Positions 1-9,126 of a stretch of DNA of 64,000 nucleotides are shown here, piece after piece. This DNA is from Pelagerythrobacter rhizovicinus (GTDB lineage: Bacteria > Pseudomonadota > Alphaproteobacteria > Sphingomonadales > Sphingomonadaceae), in assembly GCF_004135625.1 (NCBI RefSeq), contig NZ_SDPV01000001.1, forward strand, positions 186,001 through 250,000, written 5' to 3'. The notes under the pieces were generated by a model. The model made no database searches, was not told the DNA's origin, and was given only the letters and a program-made list of their open reading frames with translations. Each line of letters begins with the position of its first letter. Position 1 is the stretch's first letter. Both the position numbers and the translations under genes were made by a program.

Positions 1-395
1 CAGTGCGCGTGCGAATCGGCTGCCGCGTGGATGCCGACCACCCCGCCGCCGCCGCGAACGAATGCCTGCAACCCGGCGCGGCGCGGGCCGACGAGCCATT
101 CGGACGCAGGATTCTTCCGGTCGGTGGTGGTGTTGAGCAAGATGATCGCGGCGAAGCCGTCCAGTCCGTCGCTCTCGAAAACCGCTGGGTCGTCCGAGGC
201 GACCAGCGTGAACCCGTCCCGCTCGGCGAGACCGCGGATCGCGATAATGCCGGGCTCGATCGAGGCGTGACGATAGCTGGTGGTGTGGCTGAACAGCAGG
301 ACCTTCGGCGCGGCCCAGGCTGCCGCGGGACTGAAAGCAAGGGTGAGGATCAGCGCGAGCGCACCGACGATTCGCATCGTTACAGCCGCCATCAT
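1..395 (-). CDS. ThuA-domain protein, secreted (3' end beyond the window)
   Basis: About 131 residues are visible, reading leftward from position 395. The N-terminus has a hydrophobic signal sequence ending near AAAWAAP. It is followed by KVLLFSHTTSYRHASIE and later GGGGVVGIHAAADS, which are hallmarks of the ThuA family (class I glutamine amidotransferase-like fold, first described in trehalose and sugar utilisation). Its ATG overlaps the TGA of the pectate lyase gene (ATGATGG, so position 395 or 392 can serve as start), with AGGAGG a few bases upstream. The two genes are therefore an operon. In carbohydrate loci such proteins are usually secreted and of unproven enzymatic role, so no reaction is assigned. 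The C-terminal half lies outside the window. Confidence 0.8.
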   Translation of the reverse strand, partial: MMAAVTMRIVGALALILTLAFSPAAAWAAPKVLLFSHTTSYRHASIEPGIIAIRGLAERDGFTLVASDDPAVFESDGLDGFAAIILLNTTTDRKNPASEWLVGPRRAGLQAFVRGGGGVVGIHAAADSHAH

Positions 396-1744
396 TCCGC
401 CTCCTGCTGCCGCATCAGCCGGTCGCGCGTGCTCGTCGGCTGCTGCACGAAATCGTCCCTCTGGCCCGGATAGCGCCCGGATTTCGGCTCCATCGTATCG
501 AGGTTCCACTCTTCCGCGACGAAGGGCGCCCGGGTGGGTTCGACCATCGGATAGCCGCCGACTTCCTCCTCGCTGTCGATAATCTCGCCGCGGCCTTCGG
601 CGACATCGAATATCACGCGGATGTCGTGCGCATCGCGGTCCCACGGGCGGGCGCCGGCATATCGCAGGACATGCGTCTCCACCTGATTCACCGGGAGTAC
701 CTCGAGCCCTTCGGGCCAGACGGTCGGCTCATCGGTTTCGACGATCTTCGCGGGGCTGGTGGTGTAGCGGCCGAACATCGGCAGCGGCTCGCCCAATCGG
801 CCGACGGCGACATTGTCGCGCCCATAGTAGCGCAGGTCGCCGACGCCGCCGATCGACAGGAAGGTGATGTCATCGCGGGTGGAGAAGCCCCCGCGCAGAA
901 CATTGCCGACAGCCGAGAGTTCGCCGGCCTGGTGCGGATGGTCGCCCCATTCGAGATCCATCAGGTTGTAATGGATCGCCTGTGCGCCCGGATTGAAGAT
1001 GAAGTTGTTCACCACCGCCGCCTGAGCACCGCCCTTCAGCATCGGGTTGCGCTCGTAATTGTGGGCATAGAGGTTGCGGTAGATGAGGATGCCGGTCGCG
1101 TTGTCGTGGATAAGCGAGCCCTTGCTATGCTCTCCCTTCGGATGGCTGGCATGGGCGAGGCCTTCTGCGAGAATGTTGTACGAGAAGGTGATGTTCCGTG
1201 AGGTTCCCGTGCGCCATTCCTCCACCGTATCGCCGGTGAAGCGCGGGCCGGAGGCGGACAGGTTTTCGTCGACGGACCAGGTGATCGAGCAGTGATCCAC
1301 GATTACGTTGCGCGCGGCGACGGTGGAGATGCCGTCGGCTTCCCAGTCGCTCCGCGCCGGCTGCCCCGAAACGCCGGAACGCACGCGGATATGGCGGACG
1401 ATCACGTCGTGCGTGCGAATATCGAGTCCGCCGCGGATGATGGTGATTCCGGGCGACGGTGCCGTCTGGCCGGCTATCGTCAGATAGGGCTCGTCGATGC
1501 TTATCGTGCTCAGGCCGAGATCGATGACGCCGCCGACTTCGAAGACCACGATTCGCCGGCCGGATGTCTCCAGCGCCGCCTTGAGCGAACCTGGACCCTC
1601 GGCATCGAGATTGGTGACGCGTACGATGATGCCGCCGCGTCCTCCTTGCGTTTCGGCCGCCCAGCCTGCCGCGCCGGGGAATGCCTCTGCCCGTAGCGGA
1701 GAAGCCACAATCAGCAGCAGAAGGGCCAAAACAACGCGCATCAT
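392..1744 (-). CDS. Pectate lyase, polysaccharide lyase family 1-like, secreted
   Basis: This is a predicted extracytoplasmic pectate lyase that cleaves polygalacturonate by beta-elimination. The 450-residue protein starts with a Sec signal peptide (MMRVVLALLLLIVASPLRA). It continues with AFPGAAGWAAETQGGRGG and VTNLDAEGPGSLKAAL, the characteristic N-terminus of this pectate lyase group, and then a right-handed beta-helix region (FEVGGVIDL, LTIAGQTAP, VIVRHIRVR, NVIVDHCSITWSVDE). The start at 1744 is chosen because GGGGAGAGAG lies just upstream and the signal peptide begins there; an in-frame GTG at 1762 is possible but less likely. The gene is cotranscribed with the ThuA gene and divergent from a TonB-dependent receptor. 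Activity on a specific pectin form is inferred from family and neighbours. Confidence 0.85.
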   Translation of the reverse strand: MMRVVLALLLLIVASPLRAEAFPGAAGWAAETQGGRGGIIVRVTNLDAEGPGSLKAALETSGRRIVVFEVGGVIDLGLSTISIDEPYLTIAGQTAPSPGITIIRGGLDIRTHDVIVRHIRVRSGVSGQPARSDWEADGISTVAARNVIVDHCSITWSVDENLSASGPRFTGDTVEEWRTGTSRNITFSYNILAEGLAHASHPKGEHSKGSLIHDNATGILIYRNLYAHNYERNPMLKGGAQAAVVNNFIFNPGAQAIHYNLMDLEWGDHPHQAGELSAVGNVLRGGFSTRDDITFLSIGGVGDLRYYGRDNVAVGRLGEPLPMFGRYTTSPAKIVETDEPTVWPEGLEVLPVNQVETHVLRYAGARPWDRDAHDIRVIFDVAEGRGEIIDSEEEVGGYPMVEPTRAPFVAEEWNLDTMEPKSGRYPGQRDDFVQQPTSTRDRLMRQQEAE

Positions 1745-1797
1745 TATCTCTCTCCCCATCACCGGTCTTGACAGCGTCTCGCGCCGGGCGCAGTCTT

Positions 1798-1811
1798 ATG
1801 ACACCGGTTAC
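1798..1811. promoter_or_regulatory. ACCGGT half-conserved palindrome, candidate operator copy 1
   Basis: The sequence ATGACACCGGTTAC lies in the 243-bp divergent region between the pectate lyase and TonB receptor genes. Its left arm, TGACACC, is the same as in the perfect palindrome 130 bp downstream, while its right arm is degenerate. CG-centred palindromes of this kind are typical of LacI-family sugar repressors. No LacI gene is in the window, so the regulator is unknown. Confidence 0.4.
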
Positions 1812-1931
1812 TTAAGTCATGCAACCGGAATGATGACTGGGCGGACAAGCGCAGCATCGGTGGGAGAGAGTGGGGCCCTTCGTTGCCTGAACTCCGAACG
1901 TTGTTCTCCCGCCGGACTGTCGCCTCGCTTA

Positions 1932-1943
1932 GACACCGGTGTC
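1932..1943. promoter_or_regulatory. Perfect 12-bp palindrome GACACCGGTGTC, candidate operator copy 2
   Basis: GACACCGGTGTC is a perfect dyad, flanked by A on both sides, about 45 bp before the start of the TonB receptor gene. Together with the related site at 1798-1811 it fits a paired operator controlling both divergent transcription units. The match to LacI-type operators is by symmetry and a central CG only. A role in sensing pectin-derived uronates is inference from the neighbouring genes. Confidence 0.5.
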
Positions 1944-1987
1944 ATTTGAGTTTTCGCCGCGAAGGCGTGAGAACAAGGGAGAGAGGA

Positions 1988-4789
1988 ATGCGCAAGGATC
2001 AGGACATCGCACCGCGGAAGCTCAGGCTCACGCGGCTCATGGGGGCGAGTTCGCTTTTCGTCCTGGCAGCCGCGGCCCTGCCTACGGTGGCCGCGGGACA
2101 GGAGACGGACACCTCGCCCAGCCCGGCGCAAGGCGGAGCGGATGAGGCGGTCGCTCAGGAGGCGATCGGAGAAGAGGACAACGTGATCGTCGTCAGTGGC
2201 TTTCGCGCATCCCTCGACGCGGCACTCGACATGAAGCGCGAATCGATTTCGGCGATCGATGTCATCGTTGCAGAAGACATCGCCAAGTTCCCCGACCAGA
2301 ACCTCGCCGAATCGCTCCAGCGCATTCCCGGCGTCGCGATCGAGCGCGATGCGGGCGAAGGGCGCGCGATCACCGTCCGCGGCCTCGGCGCCCAGTTCAC
2401 GCGCGTCCGCGTCAACGGCATGGAAACCATCGCGACCTCGACCGACGGGGCGTCAGCCAACCGCGATCGCGCGTTCGACTTCAACGTGTTCGCTTCGGAG
2501 CTTTTCAACTCGATCGTCGTCCACAAGACCGCATCGGCCTCGCTCGATGAAGGGTCGCTCGGTGCGGTGGTGGACCTCAACACCGGCAACCCGATCGGCT
2601 ATGGCGCCGGTCTGACACTGACTGCGTCGGCACAGGCGCGGTACAACGACCTCAACGACGATGTCGGCCCGCGCCTTGCCGGACTGGTCGGCTGGACGAA
2701 CGATGCCGAGACCTTCGGCATCTCCGCTTCGGTCGCCTACTCGCAATACAAGACATCGGAGCTCGGCAACAACTCGGTGCGCTGGGCACAGGCTCCGTTC
2801 CGCTCGGTCAACGGCGTTGCATGCGACCTCGACGATCCGACCGGCGAGTGCGCGGAGGTGGCCGATGCTTTCCACCCGCGCATCCCGCGCTACGGTCTCG
2901 TCGGCCACGATCGCGAACGGCTGGGCGCGACCGGATCGATCCAGTTCCAGCCGACCGATCGCACCAACATCTCGATCGATGGCCTCTATTCGAAGTTCAC
3001 GGAAGATCGGGACGAGTTCTGGGGTGAGGTGCTGCTGCGCAGCGAAGAAGACACGATAGACATCTCCAACTACGTGATCGACGGCGACAACAACATCATC
3101 TCGGCCGAACTCGACAACGCCTACGTCCGCACCGAACGCTATCATCGCGAGAGCTCGACCGAGTTCTATCAGATCTCGGCCAATCTCGATCACGAGTTCA
3201 GCGACGTGTTCAGGGGCACTTTGCGGGGCGGCTTCTCGCGCTCCGATGCGGACATTCCGGTCGAGACCTCGCTGATGTTCGATGATCGATCGGACGGCTA
3301 CACTTACGACTATTCCGACATGGAATCGCCGCTTTTGTCGTTCGGACCCGGAATCGACAATCCGGCGGCCTTCGAACTTGCTGAATTCCGCGATCGGCCT
3401 TCCTCGGTGACCAACAAGTTCCGCACCTTCGCTCTCGATCTCGAATGGGACGTGGCCGATGGGTTCCAGATGGCGGGCGGCGGCTTCTACCGGCGGTTCG
3501 ATTTCGACACCGTGGGGTTCCGGCGCGACGGAGTGTATTGTCAGGCGTTCGACTGTGCGCCGGGTGCTTCGGGTGCGCCGGTAACCGACGATCTCGCCGA
3601 TATCTTCGAGCTGGGCGACGCGGGTCAACCGGAAGGCAACACCAACCGGTGGGTCGTGCCGAACCTCGACGCCGCGACCGATTTTATCGATCTCTATAAC
3701 CGCGAAGCCGTGCTGGATCAGGGAGGGCAGCGTTCGGTTACCGAGGAAGTGACCGGCGGCTGGCTGCAGGCGAATTACGAGACATCCCTGTTCGGCATGC
3801 GTGTCACCGGCAACGCGGGCATGCGCTACGCCAAGACCGACCAGACGTCCGAAGGGTTCCTGAGCGGCACTTACAGGACCATAGAGCGGACGTACGACGA
3901 TTGGCTGCCGGCCATGAATGTCAACATCTTCCCGGCCGATAACCTGATCCTGCGTGGTGCCATTGCCAAGGTCATGACCCGGCCGAGCCTGGGCTCGCTG
4001 ACACCTGGCGGGTCGGTCGATCAATTCAACTTCCGCATCTCGAGCGGCAATCCCTACATCGATCCCTATCGCGCGACCAACTACGACGTGGCGCTCGAGT
4101 GGTACTTCGCCCCCGGCGCGCTTGCGTCGGTGGCGCTCTTCGCCAAGGATATCGAGAGCTTCCCGCTCGGCACCTCAACCGAGGGTACATGGGCGGACAG
4201 CGGCTTGCCGACCTCCCTGCTGACTCCTGGCACGCCGGTCTACGATGCGATCGTCAACGGCACCGACCCTGACCGGGAGTTCGAGTTCAGGACCACGGGG
4301 AACGGGCCCGGGGCAAGCCTGAAGGGTGTCGAGTTCGGCCTCAACCTGCCCTTCTCGGCGTTTTCGACCGTGGGTCTGCTGCGCCATTTCGGCGTGCTCG
4401 GCAACGTGACGCTGATCGAAAGCGACGTCGATTACACGGTCGGGGGAGAGGTCTACACCCGGCCGCTCACGGGCTTGTCGAAGAAATCGGCGAACGGGAC
4501 CGTCTACTACGACGACGGCAAGCTCTCGATCCGCGTTTCGGGCGCCTATCGCGGCGGCTATATCACCGGCACGAGCGGCAACAGCAACATCTTCGAAGGG
4601 TTCGGCAGTTCGTTCAATCTGGACGCGGCCATTCGCTATCAGCTGACCGACCAGATCGAATTGTCGCTCGACGGCACCAACCTGACGGACGACTATCGCT
4701 ATCGCTGGACCGACGACTTTGCGCGCCGGAACTACGAAAACAATCACTTCGGTCGCGTGATCATGGCAGGCGTGCGCTTCAAGCTGTGA
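1988..4789 (+). CDS. TonB-dependent outer-membrane receptor of the pectin locus
   Basis: This 933-residue outer-membrane receptor probably imports oligosaccharides released by the neighbouring lyases. After an N-terminal signal region ending near VAAGQE, the protein has the plug-domain sequence VIVVSGFRASLDAALDMKR, then AEDIAKFPDQNLAESLQRIPG and ITVRGLGAQFTRVRVNG. These are diagnostic for the large TonB-receptor class of Sphingomonas, Caulobacter and Xanthomonas (TIGR01782-like). The remainder is the 22-strand barrel, ending FGRVIMAGVRFKL. The start at 1988 follows GGGAGAGAGGA; longer in-frame starts upstream lack a ribosome site and would spoil the signal peptide. The gene heads the rightward pectin operon. 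The substrate is inferred from context only. Confidence 0.85.
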   Translation: MRKDQDIAPRKLRLTRLMGASSLFVLAAAALPTVAAGQETDTSPSPAQGGADEAVAQEAIGEEDNVIVVSGFRASLDAALDMKRESISAIDVIVAEDIAKFPDQNLAESLQRIPGVAIERDAGEGRAITVRGLGAQFTRVRVNGMETIATSTDGASANRDRAFDFNVFASELFNSIVVHKTASASLDEGSLGAVVDLNTGNPIGYGAGLTLTASAQARYNDLNDDVGPRLAGLVGWTNDAETFGISASVAYSQYKTSELGNNSVRWAQAPFRSVNGVACDLDDPTGECAEVADAFHPRIPRYGLVGHDRERLGATGSIQFQPTDRTNISIDGLYSKFTEDRDEFWGEVLLRSEEDTIDISNYVIDGDNNIISAELDNAYVRTERYHRESSTEFYQISANLDHEFSDVFRGTLRGGFSRSDADIPVETSLMFDDRSDGYTYDYSDMESPLLSFGPGIDNPAAFELAEFRDRPSSVTNKFRTFALDLEWDVADGFQMAGGGFYRRFDFDTVGFRRDGVYCQAFDCAPGASGAPVTDDLADIFELGDAGQPEGNTNRWVVPNLDAATDFIDLYNREAVLDQGGQRSVTEEVTGGWLQANYETSLFGMRVTGNAGMRYAKTDQTSEGFLSGTYRTIERTYDDWLPAMNVNIFPADNLILRGAIAKVMTRPSLGSLTPGGSVDQFNFRISSGNPYIDPYRATNYDVALEWYFAPGALASVALFAKDIESFPLGTSTEGTWADSGLPTSLLTPGTPVYDAIVNGTDPDREFEFRTTGNGPGASLKGVEFGLNLPFSAFSTVGLLRHFGVLGNVTLIESDVDYTVGGEVYTRPLTGLSKKSANGTVYYDDGKLSIRVSGAYRGGYITGTSGNSNIFEGFGSSFNLDAAIRYQLTDQIELSLDGTNLTDDYRYRWTDDFARRNYENNHFGRVIMAGVRFKL

Positions 4790-4816
4790 TGCGCCTGACG
4801 CGGTAACTCCCCCCTG

Positions 4817-4846
4817 GGCCGGCTCGCGCGATTGCCGCGGCCGGCC
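4817..4846 (+). terminator. GC-rich hairpin with T-rich tail after the TonB receptor gene
   Basis: A perfect 7-bp stem, GGCCGGC (4817-4823) with GCCGGCC (4840-4846), encloses a 16-base loop and is followed by ATTTCTTTCTT. This resembles a rho-independent terminator or an attenuator between the receptor gene and the enzyme genes downstream. The large loop and interrupted T run make partial read-through likely. Excess receptor over enzyme transcripts would be the expected outcome. Confidence 0.5.
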
Positions 4847-4876
4847 ATTTCTTTCTTGCAAGGAGACATCTCCAGC

Positions 4877-6517
4877 ATGTTCGATCGAAGGACCGGCCTG
4901 AAAGCGGTCGCAGCCGCCGGCCTCCTCCAGCTTCTCCCGGCGCGGGCGCTTGCGCAGGGTTCGCGCTCCACTTCATCGCTCGATCCTTACGCGGACATGG
5001 TGTGGGGGCGGGGCTTCGAGGGGCAGCGCAAGGCGGACCTCGGCGACGGGCATTTCCTCAATCCGGTATTCGCCGGCGACCATCCGGACCCGACCATTCT
5101 GCGGGATGGCGAGGACTACTACCTCACCTTCTCCAGCTTCGACGCCTATCCGGGTCTCGTCATCTGGCACAGCCGCGATCTGGTGAACTGGCAGCCGGTA
5201 ACGGCCGCGCTCACCAAGCCGATCGGCTCCGTCTGGGCGCCCGAGCTGGTCAAGCACGACGGCCGCTACTTCCTCTACATTCCGGCGCGGTTCCCCGATT
5301 ACAAGTCGATCTACGTCATCCACGCGGAGCGGATCGAAGGGCCGTGGTCCGACCCGATCGACCTGAGACTCCCCGACCATATCGATCCGGGCCATGCCGT
5401 GGGCGAGGACGGCAGCCGCTGGCTGTTCCTTTCCGGCGGCGACCGCGTGCGCCTTGCGCCCGACGGCCTTTCGGTCGTGGGCGAGGTAGAGCATGTCTAC
5501 GACCCCTGGCGCTATCCCGAGGAGTGGGTGGTCGAGACTTTCGCGCCCGAGGGTCCCAAGATCACCAAGCGCGGCGACTACTACTACATGACCACCGCCG
5601 TTGGCGGCACGGCGGGCCCGCCGACCGGCCACATGGTCATCATGGCGCGCTCGCGCTCGATCAACGGGCCCTGGGAGCATGCCTCCAACAACCCCCAGAT
5701 CCGCACAAAGAGCGCGCGCGAGAAATGGTGGTCGCGCGGCCATGCGACGCTGTTCGAAGGACCGGGCGGCCAGTGGTGGATGATCTACCACGGCTACGAG
5801 AACGGCTACTGGACACTGGGCCGGCAGGCCTTGCTGGAGCCGGTCGAATGGACCGAGGATGGCTGGATAGAGCCGCTGGGCGGCGATCTGTCGGAACCGA
5901 TCGAGAAGCCGCTCGACCTCGCCGACCAGCAGCACGGGATGCCGCTGAGCGACGATTTCACGGCGGACAAGTTCGGCGTCCAGTGGAGCTTCTACGATCC
6001 CGCGCCGGACGAGGTGCAGCGCCTCCGCCGGGCGAACGGCGTGCTCCACATGCGCGGCAAGGGAAGCACGCCGAGCGATTGCTCGCCCCTCTCGTTCGTC
6101 AACGGCGACCAGCGCTATCGCATCGAGGCGGATGTCGAGGTCGATGCAGGTGCGGAAGCGGGCCTTCTCCTGTTCTACAATCGGCGACTCTATGCCGGGC
6201 TCGGTTTCGGACAGAAGGGGCTGATGATGCACCGCTACGGCCTGCAGCGCCCTCGCGGCGCCATTCCGGGGCAGCGCGACAAGGGTGCTGCGCCGGTGAA
6301 CAGGATGCGCATTCGCCTGACAAACGACCGCAATATCCTCACGATCCATACCAGCCAGGATGGCGGCCGGAGCTGGCAGAAATTCGACGTGCAGATGGAA
6401 GTCTCGGGCTATCACCACAACGTCGCCTACGACTTCCTCAGCCTCCGTCCGGCGCTCTACGTCGCCGGCAGCGGCGAAGGGCGCTTCTCCAATTTCACGT
6501 ATGAGGCCCTGGCATGA
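4877..6517 (+). CDS. Glycoside hydrolase family 43 protein, Tat-exported
   Basis: The protein has 546 residues. The N-terminus MFDRRTGLKAVAAAGLLQLL is a twin-arginine-type signal, cleaved near ALAQ. The catalytic five-bladed propeller begins with NPVFAGDHPDPTILRDGEDYY (the HPDP aspartate, near residue 71, is the expected general base). WAPELVKHDGRYFLYI and VETFAPEGPKITKRGDYYYM follow, with acidic residues at the usual GH43 positions. The C-terminal 180 residues resemble the concanavalin-like domain found in GH43 xylosidases and arabinofuranosidases. The start at 4877 follows AGGAGA, 10 bases upstream, and keeps the Tat signal at the very N-terminus. It probably trims arabinose or xylose side chains from pectin or hemicellulose; the exact linkage cannot be read from sequence. 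Confidence 0.85.
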   Translation: MFDRRTGLKAVAAAGLLQLLPARALAQGSRSTSSLDPYADMVWGRGFEGQRKADLGDGHFLNPVFAGDHPDPTILRDGEDYYLTFSSFDAYPGLVIWHSRDLVNWQPVTAALTKPIGSVWAPELVKHDGRYFLYIPARFPDYKSIYVIHAERIEGPWSDPIDLRLPDHIDPGHAVGEDGSRWLFLSGGDRVRLAPDGLSVVGEVEHVYDPWRYPEEWVVETFAPEGPKITKRGDYYYMTTAVGGTAGPPTGHMVIMARSRSINGPWEHASNNPQIRTKSAREKWWSRGHATLFEGPGGQWWMIYHGYENGYWTLGRQALLEPVEWTEDGWIEPLGGDLSEPIEKPLDLADQQHGMPLSDDFTADKFGVQWSFYDPAPDEVQRLRRANGVLHMRGKGSTPSDCSPLSFVNGDQRYRIEADVEVDAGAEAGLLLFYNRRLYAGLGFGQKGLMMHRYGLQRPRGAIPGQRDKGAAPVNRMRIRLTNDRNILTIHTSQDGGRSWQKFDVQMEVSGYHHNVAYDFLSLRPALYVAGSGEGRFSNFTYEALA

Positions 6518-7512
6518 AGTTCGATCGCAGAACGGCCTTGATGGGGGGCGTGGCGCTGGGCCTCGCATCGCGCGCGGCTGCCCAGACCGCGGCGCCGGCG
6601 ACGCCCGCTTCCCCCCACCTGACGTTTCCCGACCCGGCGGAAACGATCGATCTGTGGCCGGCGGGCGCTCCGGGGGCGCCCGAGACGCTGCCGGTCGAGA
6701 CGGTGAAGGAGCGGAGCACCGATCCGGCGTTCAACGACCGCTATGTCTTCGGCATCTCCCGGCCGCGTCTCGCCGTCTTCCGACCCGAGCGCCCGAACGG
6801 CGCCGCCGTCATGATCTCCCCTGGCGGCGGTTACAGCTGGGTGGTGATCGACAAGGAAGGCTACGAGATGGCGCGCTGGCTGAACGGGCGCGGCATTACG
6901 GTCTTCGTGCTGTTCTACAGGCTGCCGCATGAAGGCTGGGCCGCGGGGCCGGACGTGGCCTTGTCGGACGCGCAGCGCGCGATGCGCCTGATCCGGCATC
7001 GCGCCGATGCTTACGGCCTTGATCCGAAGCGGATCGCGGCCATGGGCTTTTCCGCCGGGGGCCACTTGTGCGCCGATCTGATGACCCGCTTCGACGCCAG
7101 GGTCTACGATCCGGTGGACGCTGCCGACCGCCTCTCGGCCCGTCCCGATGCCGCAGCGCCGATCTATCCGGTCATCTCCATGACCGCCCCCACGGCTCAT
7201 GCCGGATCGCGCAAGAATCTGATCGGTGAAGCGGCTTCTCCGGCGCTCGAGCGGGCGCATACGCCCAGCTTCAACGTCCCGGCCGATGCGCCACCCGCTT
7301 TCCTTCTCCACGCAGAGGATGACGGCTCGGTGGCGGTCGAGAACACGCTGATGCTCCGTGCCGCGCTGCGCGAGCGGGGCATCGCCACCGAGACTCATCT
7401 CTACGCCGATGGCGGGCACGGCTTCGGTCTCCGGCTTGCGAAAGGAAAGACCGTCGAGGGCTGGGAGCATCTCTTCCACCGCTGGGGTCAGGGACAGGGA
7501 CTGTGGGCATGA
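6514..7512 (+). CDS. Alpha/beta-hydrolase, acetyl-esterase-like, Tat-exported
   Basis: This 332-residue hydrolase probably removes acetyl esters from plant polysaccharide. MKFDRRTALMGGVALGLASRAAA is a Tat-type signal. The core has the oxyanion-hole segment VMISPGGGYSW, the nucleophile elbow GFSAGGH (Ser near residue 180), and the likely acid and histidine in HAEDDGSV and DGGHGFGL. This is the arrangement of acetyl-xylan-esterase-like or pectin-acetyl-esterase-like hydrolases. The ATG overlaps the stop of the GH43 gene by 4 bp, so the two are translationally coupled. The enzyme would make acetylated pectin accessible to the lyases encoded on either side; the substrate is inferred. Confidence 0.8.
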   Translation: MKFDRRTALMGGVALGLASRAAAQTAAPATPASPHLTFPDPAETIDLWPAGAPGAPETLPVETVKERSTDPAFNDRYVFGISRPRLAVFRPERPNGAAVMISPGGGYSWVVIDKEGYEMARWLNGRGITVFVLFYRLPHEGWAAGPDVALSDAQRAMRLIRHRADAYGLDPKRIAAMGFSAGGHLCADLMTRFDARVYDPVDAADRLSARPDAAAPIYPVISMTAPTAHAGSRKNLIGEAASPALERAHTPSFNVPADAPPAFLLHAEDDGSVAVENTLMLRAALRERGIATETHLYADGGHGFGLRLAKGKTVEGWEHLFHRWGQGQGLWA

Positions 7513-9068
7513 TTCTTCGCCTGTTCTGCGCGATCGCGCTGATCCTGGTCACGGCGCCTCAAGCCCGGGCTCAGAGCCAGGAAGAGATCGAACAGACCAT
7601 GAAGCGCGCTACACGCTTCATGGTCGAGGAGGTCTCGACCAACGGCGGCTACGTCTGGTCCTACCTGCCCGACATGTCCCGCCGCTGGGGCGAGATTGAG
7701 GCGAAGCCGAGCATGATCTGGGTGCAGCCGCCGGGCACCGCCACGATGGGCCATCTGTTCCTCGACGCCTATCACGCCACGGGCGACGAATATTATTATC
7801 AGGCGGCCGAGAAGGCCGCGGCGGCGCTCATCCGGGGCCAGCATCGCAGCGGCGGCTGGAACTACTTCATCGATTTCGCCGGGCCTGCCTCGACCCGTCA
7901 CTGGTACGAAACGATCGGCAAGAACGCGTGGCGGATGGAGGAATTCCAGCACTACGCCGACAACGCGACGTTCGACGATGCCGGCACCTCGGAAGCGATG
8001 CAGTTCCTCCTGCGCCTCTACGTCGAGAAGCTGGACCCGAAATATCGCCCGGCACTGGACAAGGCGATCAAGTTCGTTCTGGAGAGCCAGTATCCGGTCG
8101 GCGGCTGGCCTCAACGCTGGCCCTACGACCCCGAGTACCCGGAGTATGCGCGCTATATAACCTTCAACGACGACGTTGCGGCCGAGAACATCAAGTTCCT
8201 GACCATGGTCTACCAGACGCTGGGCGATACTCGCGTCGTCGATCCGATCATCCGTGCGATGAACGCCTTCGTGGTGACTCAGCTCGGGCCCCCGCAGCCG
8301 GGGTGGGGTCTTCAGTATACGCTCGACCTCAAGCCAGCGGGCGCACGGACCTACGAGCCCAATGCGCTGCACACGGGCACGACGGCAGCGAACGTACGGC
8401 AGCTCATGGACTTCTACCGCATGACTGGCGAGACCAAGTTCCTCGCCCGCATCCCGGAGGCGCTGGACTGGCTTGAGTCGGTGCGCCTGCCGGAGGGGCA
8501 GGGAAGCGGCGATCGCCATTTCCCGACGTTCATCGAAATCGGCACCAACCGGCCGATCTATGTTCACCGCCGCGGCTCGAACGTCGTGAACGGTGAATAT
8601 TACTGGGATTACAATCCCGAAGCGCCGCTGGGTCACTATTCCGCCTACCGCGCCATCGACGTTGCGGCGCTGCGGCGCGAGTACGAGGCACTGAAGGCCC
8701 TGCCGCCCGAAGAGGCTGTCCGCAGCTCGCCGCTCCATGCGACGGAGAGGACGCCGCTTCCGCGCTATTTCGTGGTGGATCTCGAGACCGGTTCCGATCT
8801 CAATGCCCGGGACGCCGCCGAGCCCGCAACGCTCGTACGCACGCTGAACGACGACGGCTGGTGGCCGACGCCGCTCTACGCAACCAGCAATCCCTATCGC
8901 GGCGACGGCCCGGCCGAGGCCGTGCCGGGTGATTACCGCTCGACCCATGTGGGGGACGCGAGCGATACTTCGCCCTATACGGCCGAAACGCCGGTGACCG
9001 GCATCTCGACCTCGGCTTACATCGCCAACATGAGCCGTCTCATCGCGGCGCTGATTGCCGAGCAATGA
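7509..9068 (+). CDS. Pectate lyase family 10 (PL10), secreted
   Basis: The product is a pectate lyase of the alpha/alpha-toroid PL10 type, which cleaves polygalacturonate by calcium-assisted beta-elimination. The 519-residue protein has a Sec signal (MILRLFCAIALILVTAPQARA). It then shows family motifs such as NGGYVWSYLPDMSRRWGE, SGGWNYFIDF, VGGWPQRWPYD and ITFNDDVAAENIKFL, with the conserved Arg/Asp-rich catalytic region in the middle. The ATG at 7509 overlaps the TGA of the esterase gene by 4 bp. Together with the PL1 enzyme this gives two unrelated pectate lyases in one locus. Confidence 0.9.
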   Translation: MILRLFCAIALILVTAPQARAQSQEEIEQTMKRATRFMVEEVSTNGGYVWSYLPDMSRRWGEIEAKPSMIWVQPPGTATMGHLFLDAYHATGDEYYYQAAEKAAAALIRGQHRSGGWNYFIDFAGPASTRHWYETIGKNAWRMEEFQHYADNATFDDAGTSEAMQFLLRLYVEKLDPKYRPALDKAIKFVLESQYPVGGWPQRWPYDPEYPEYARYITFNDDVAAENIKFLTMVYQTLGDTRVVDPIIRAMNAFVVTQLGPPQPGWGLQYTLDLKPAGARTYEPNALHTGTTAANVRQLMDFYRMTGETKFLARIPEALDWLESVRLPEGQGSGDRHFPTFIEIGTNRPIYVHRRGSNVVNGEYYWDYNPEAPLGHYSAYRAIDVAALRREYEALKALPPEEAVRSSPLHATERTPLPRYFVVDLETGSDLNARDAAEPATLVRTLNDDGWWPTPLYATSNPYRGDGPAEAVPGDYRSTHVGDASDTSPYTAETPVTGISTSAYIANMSRLIAALIAEQ

Positions 9069-9126
9069 TGCGGTCGAGCCCATTCCCCTCGCCCACGGAG
9101 GCTCTCCGGAACGAGCTCCTGCGGCG

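Noticed and set aside
1883-1987. N-terminal extension of the first TonB receptor to 1883
   Set aside because: The 35 extra residues overlie the perfect palindrome and have no ribosome site; GGGAGAGAGGA supports 1988.
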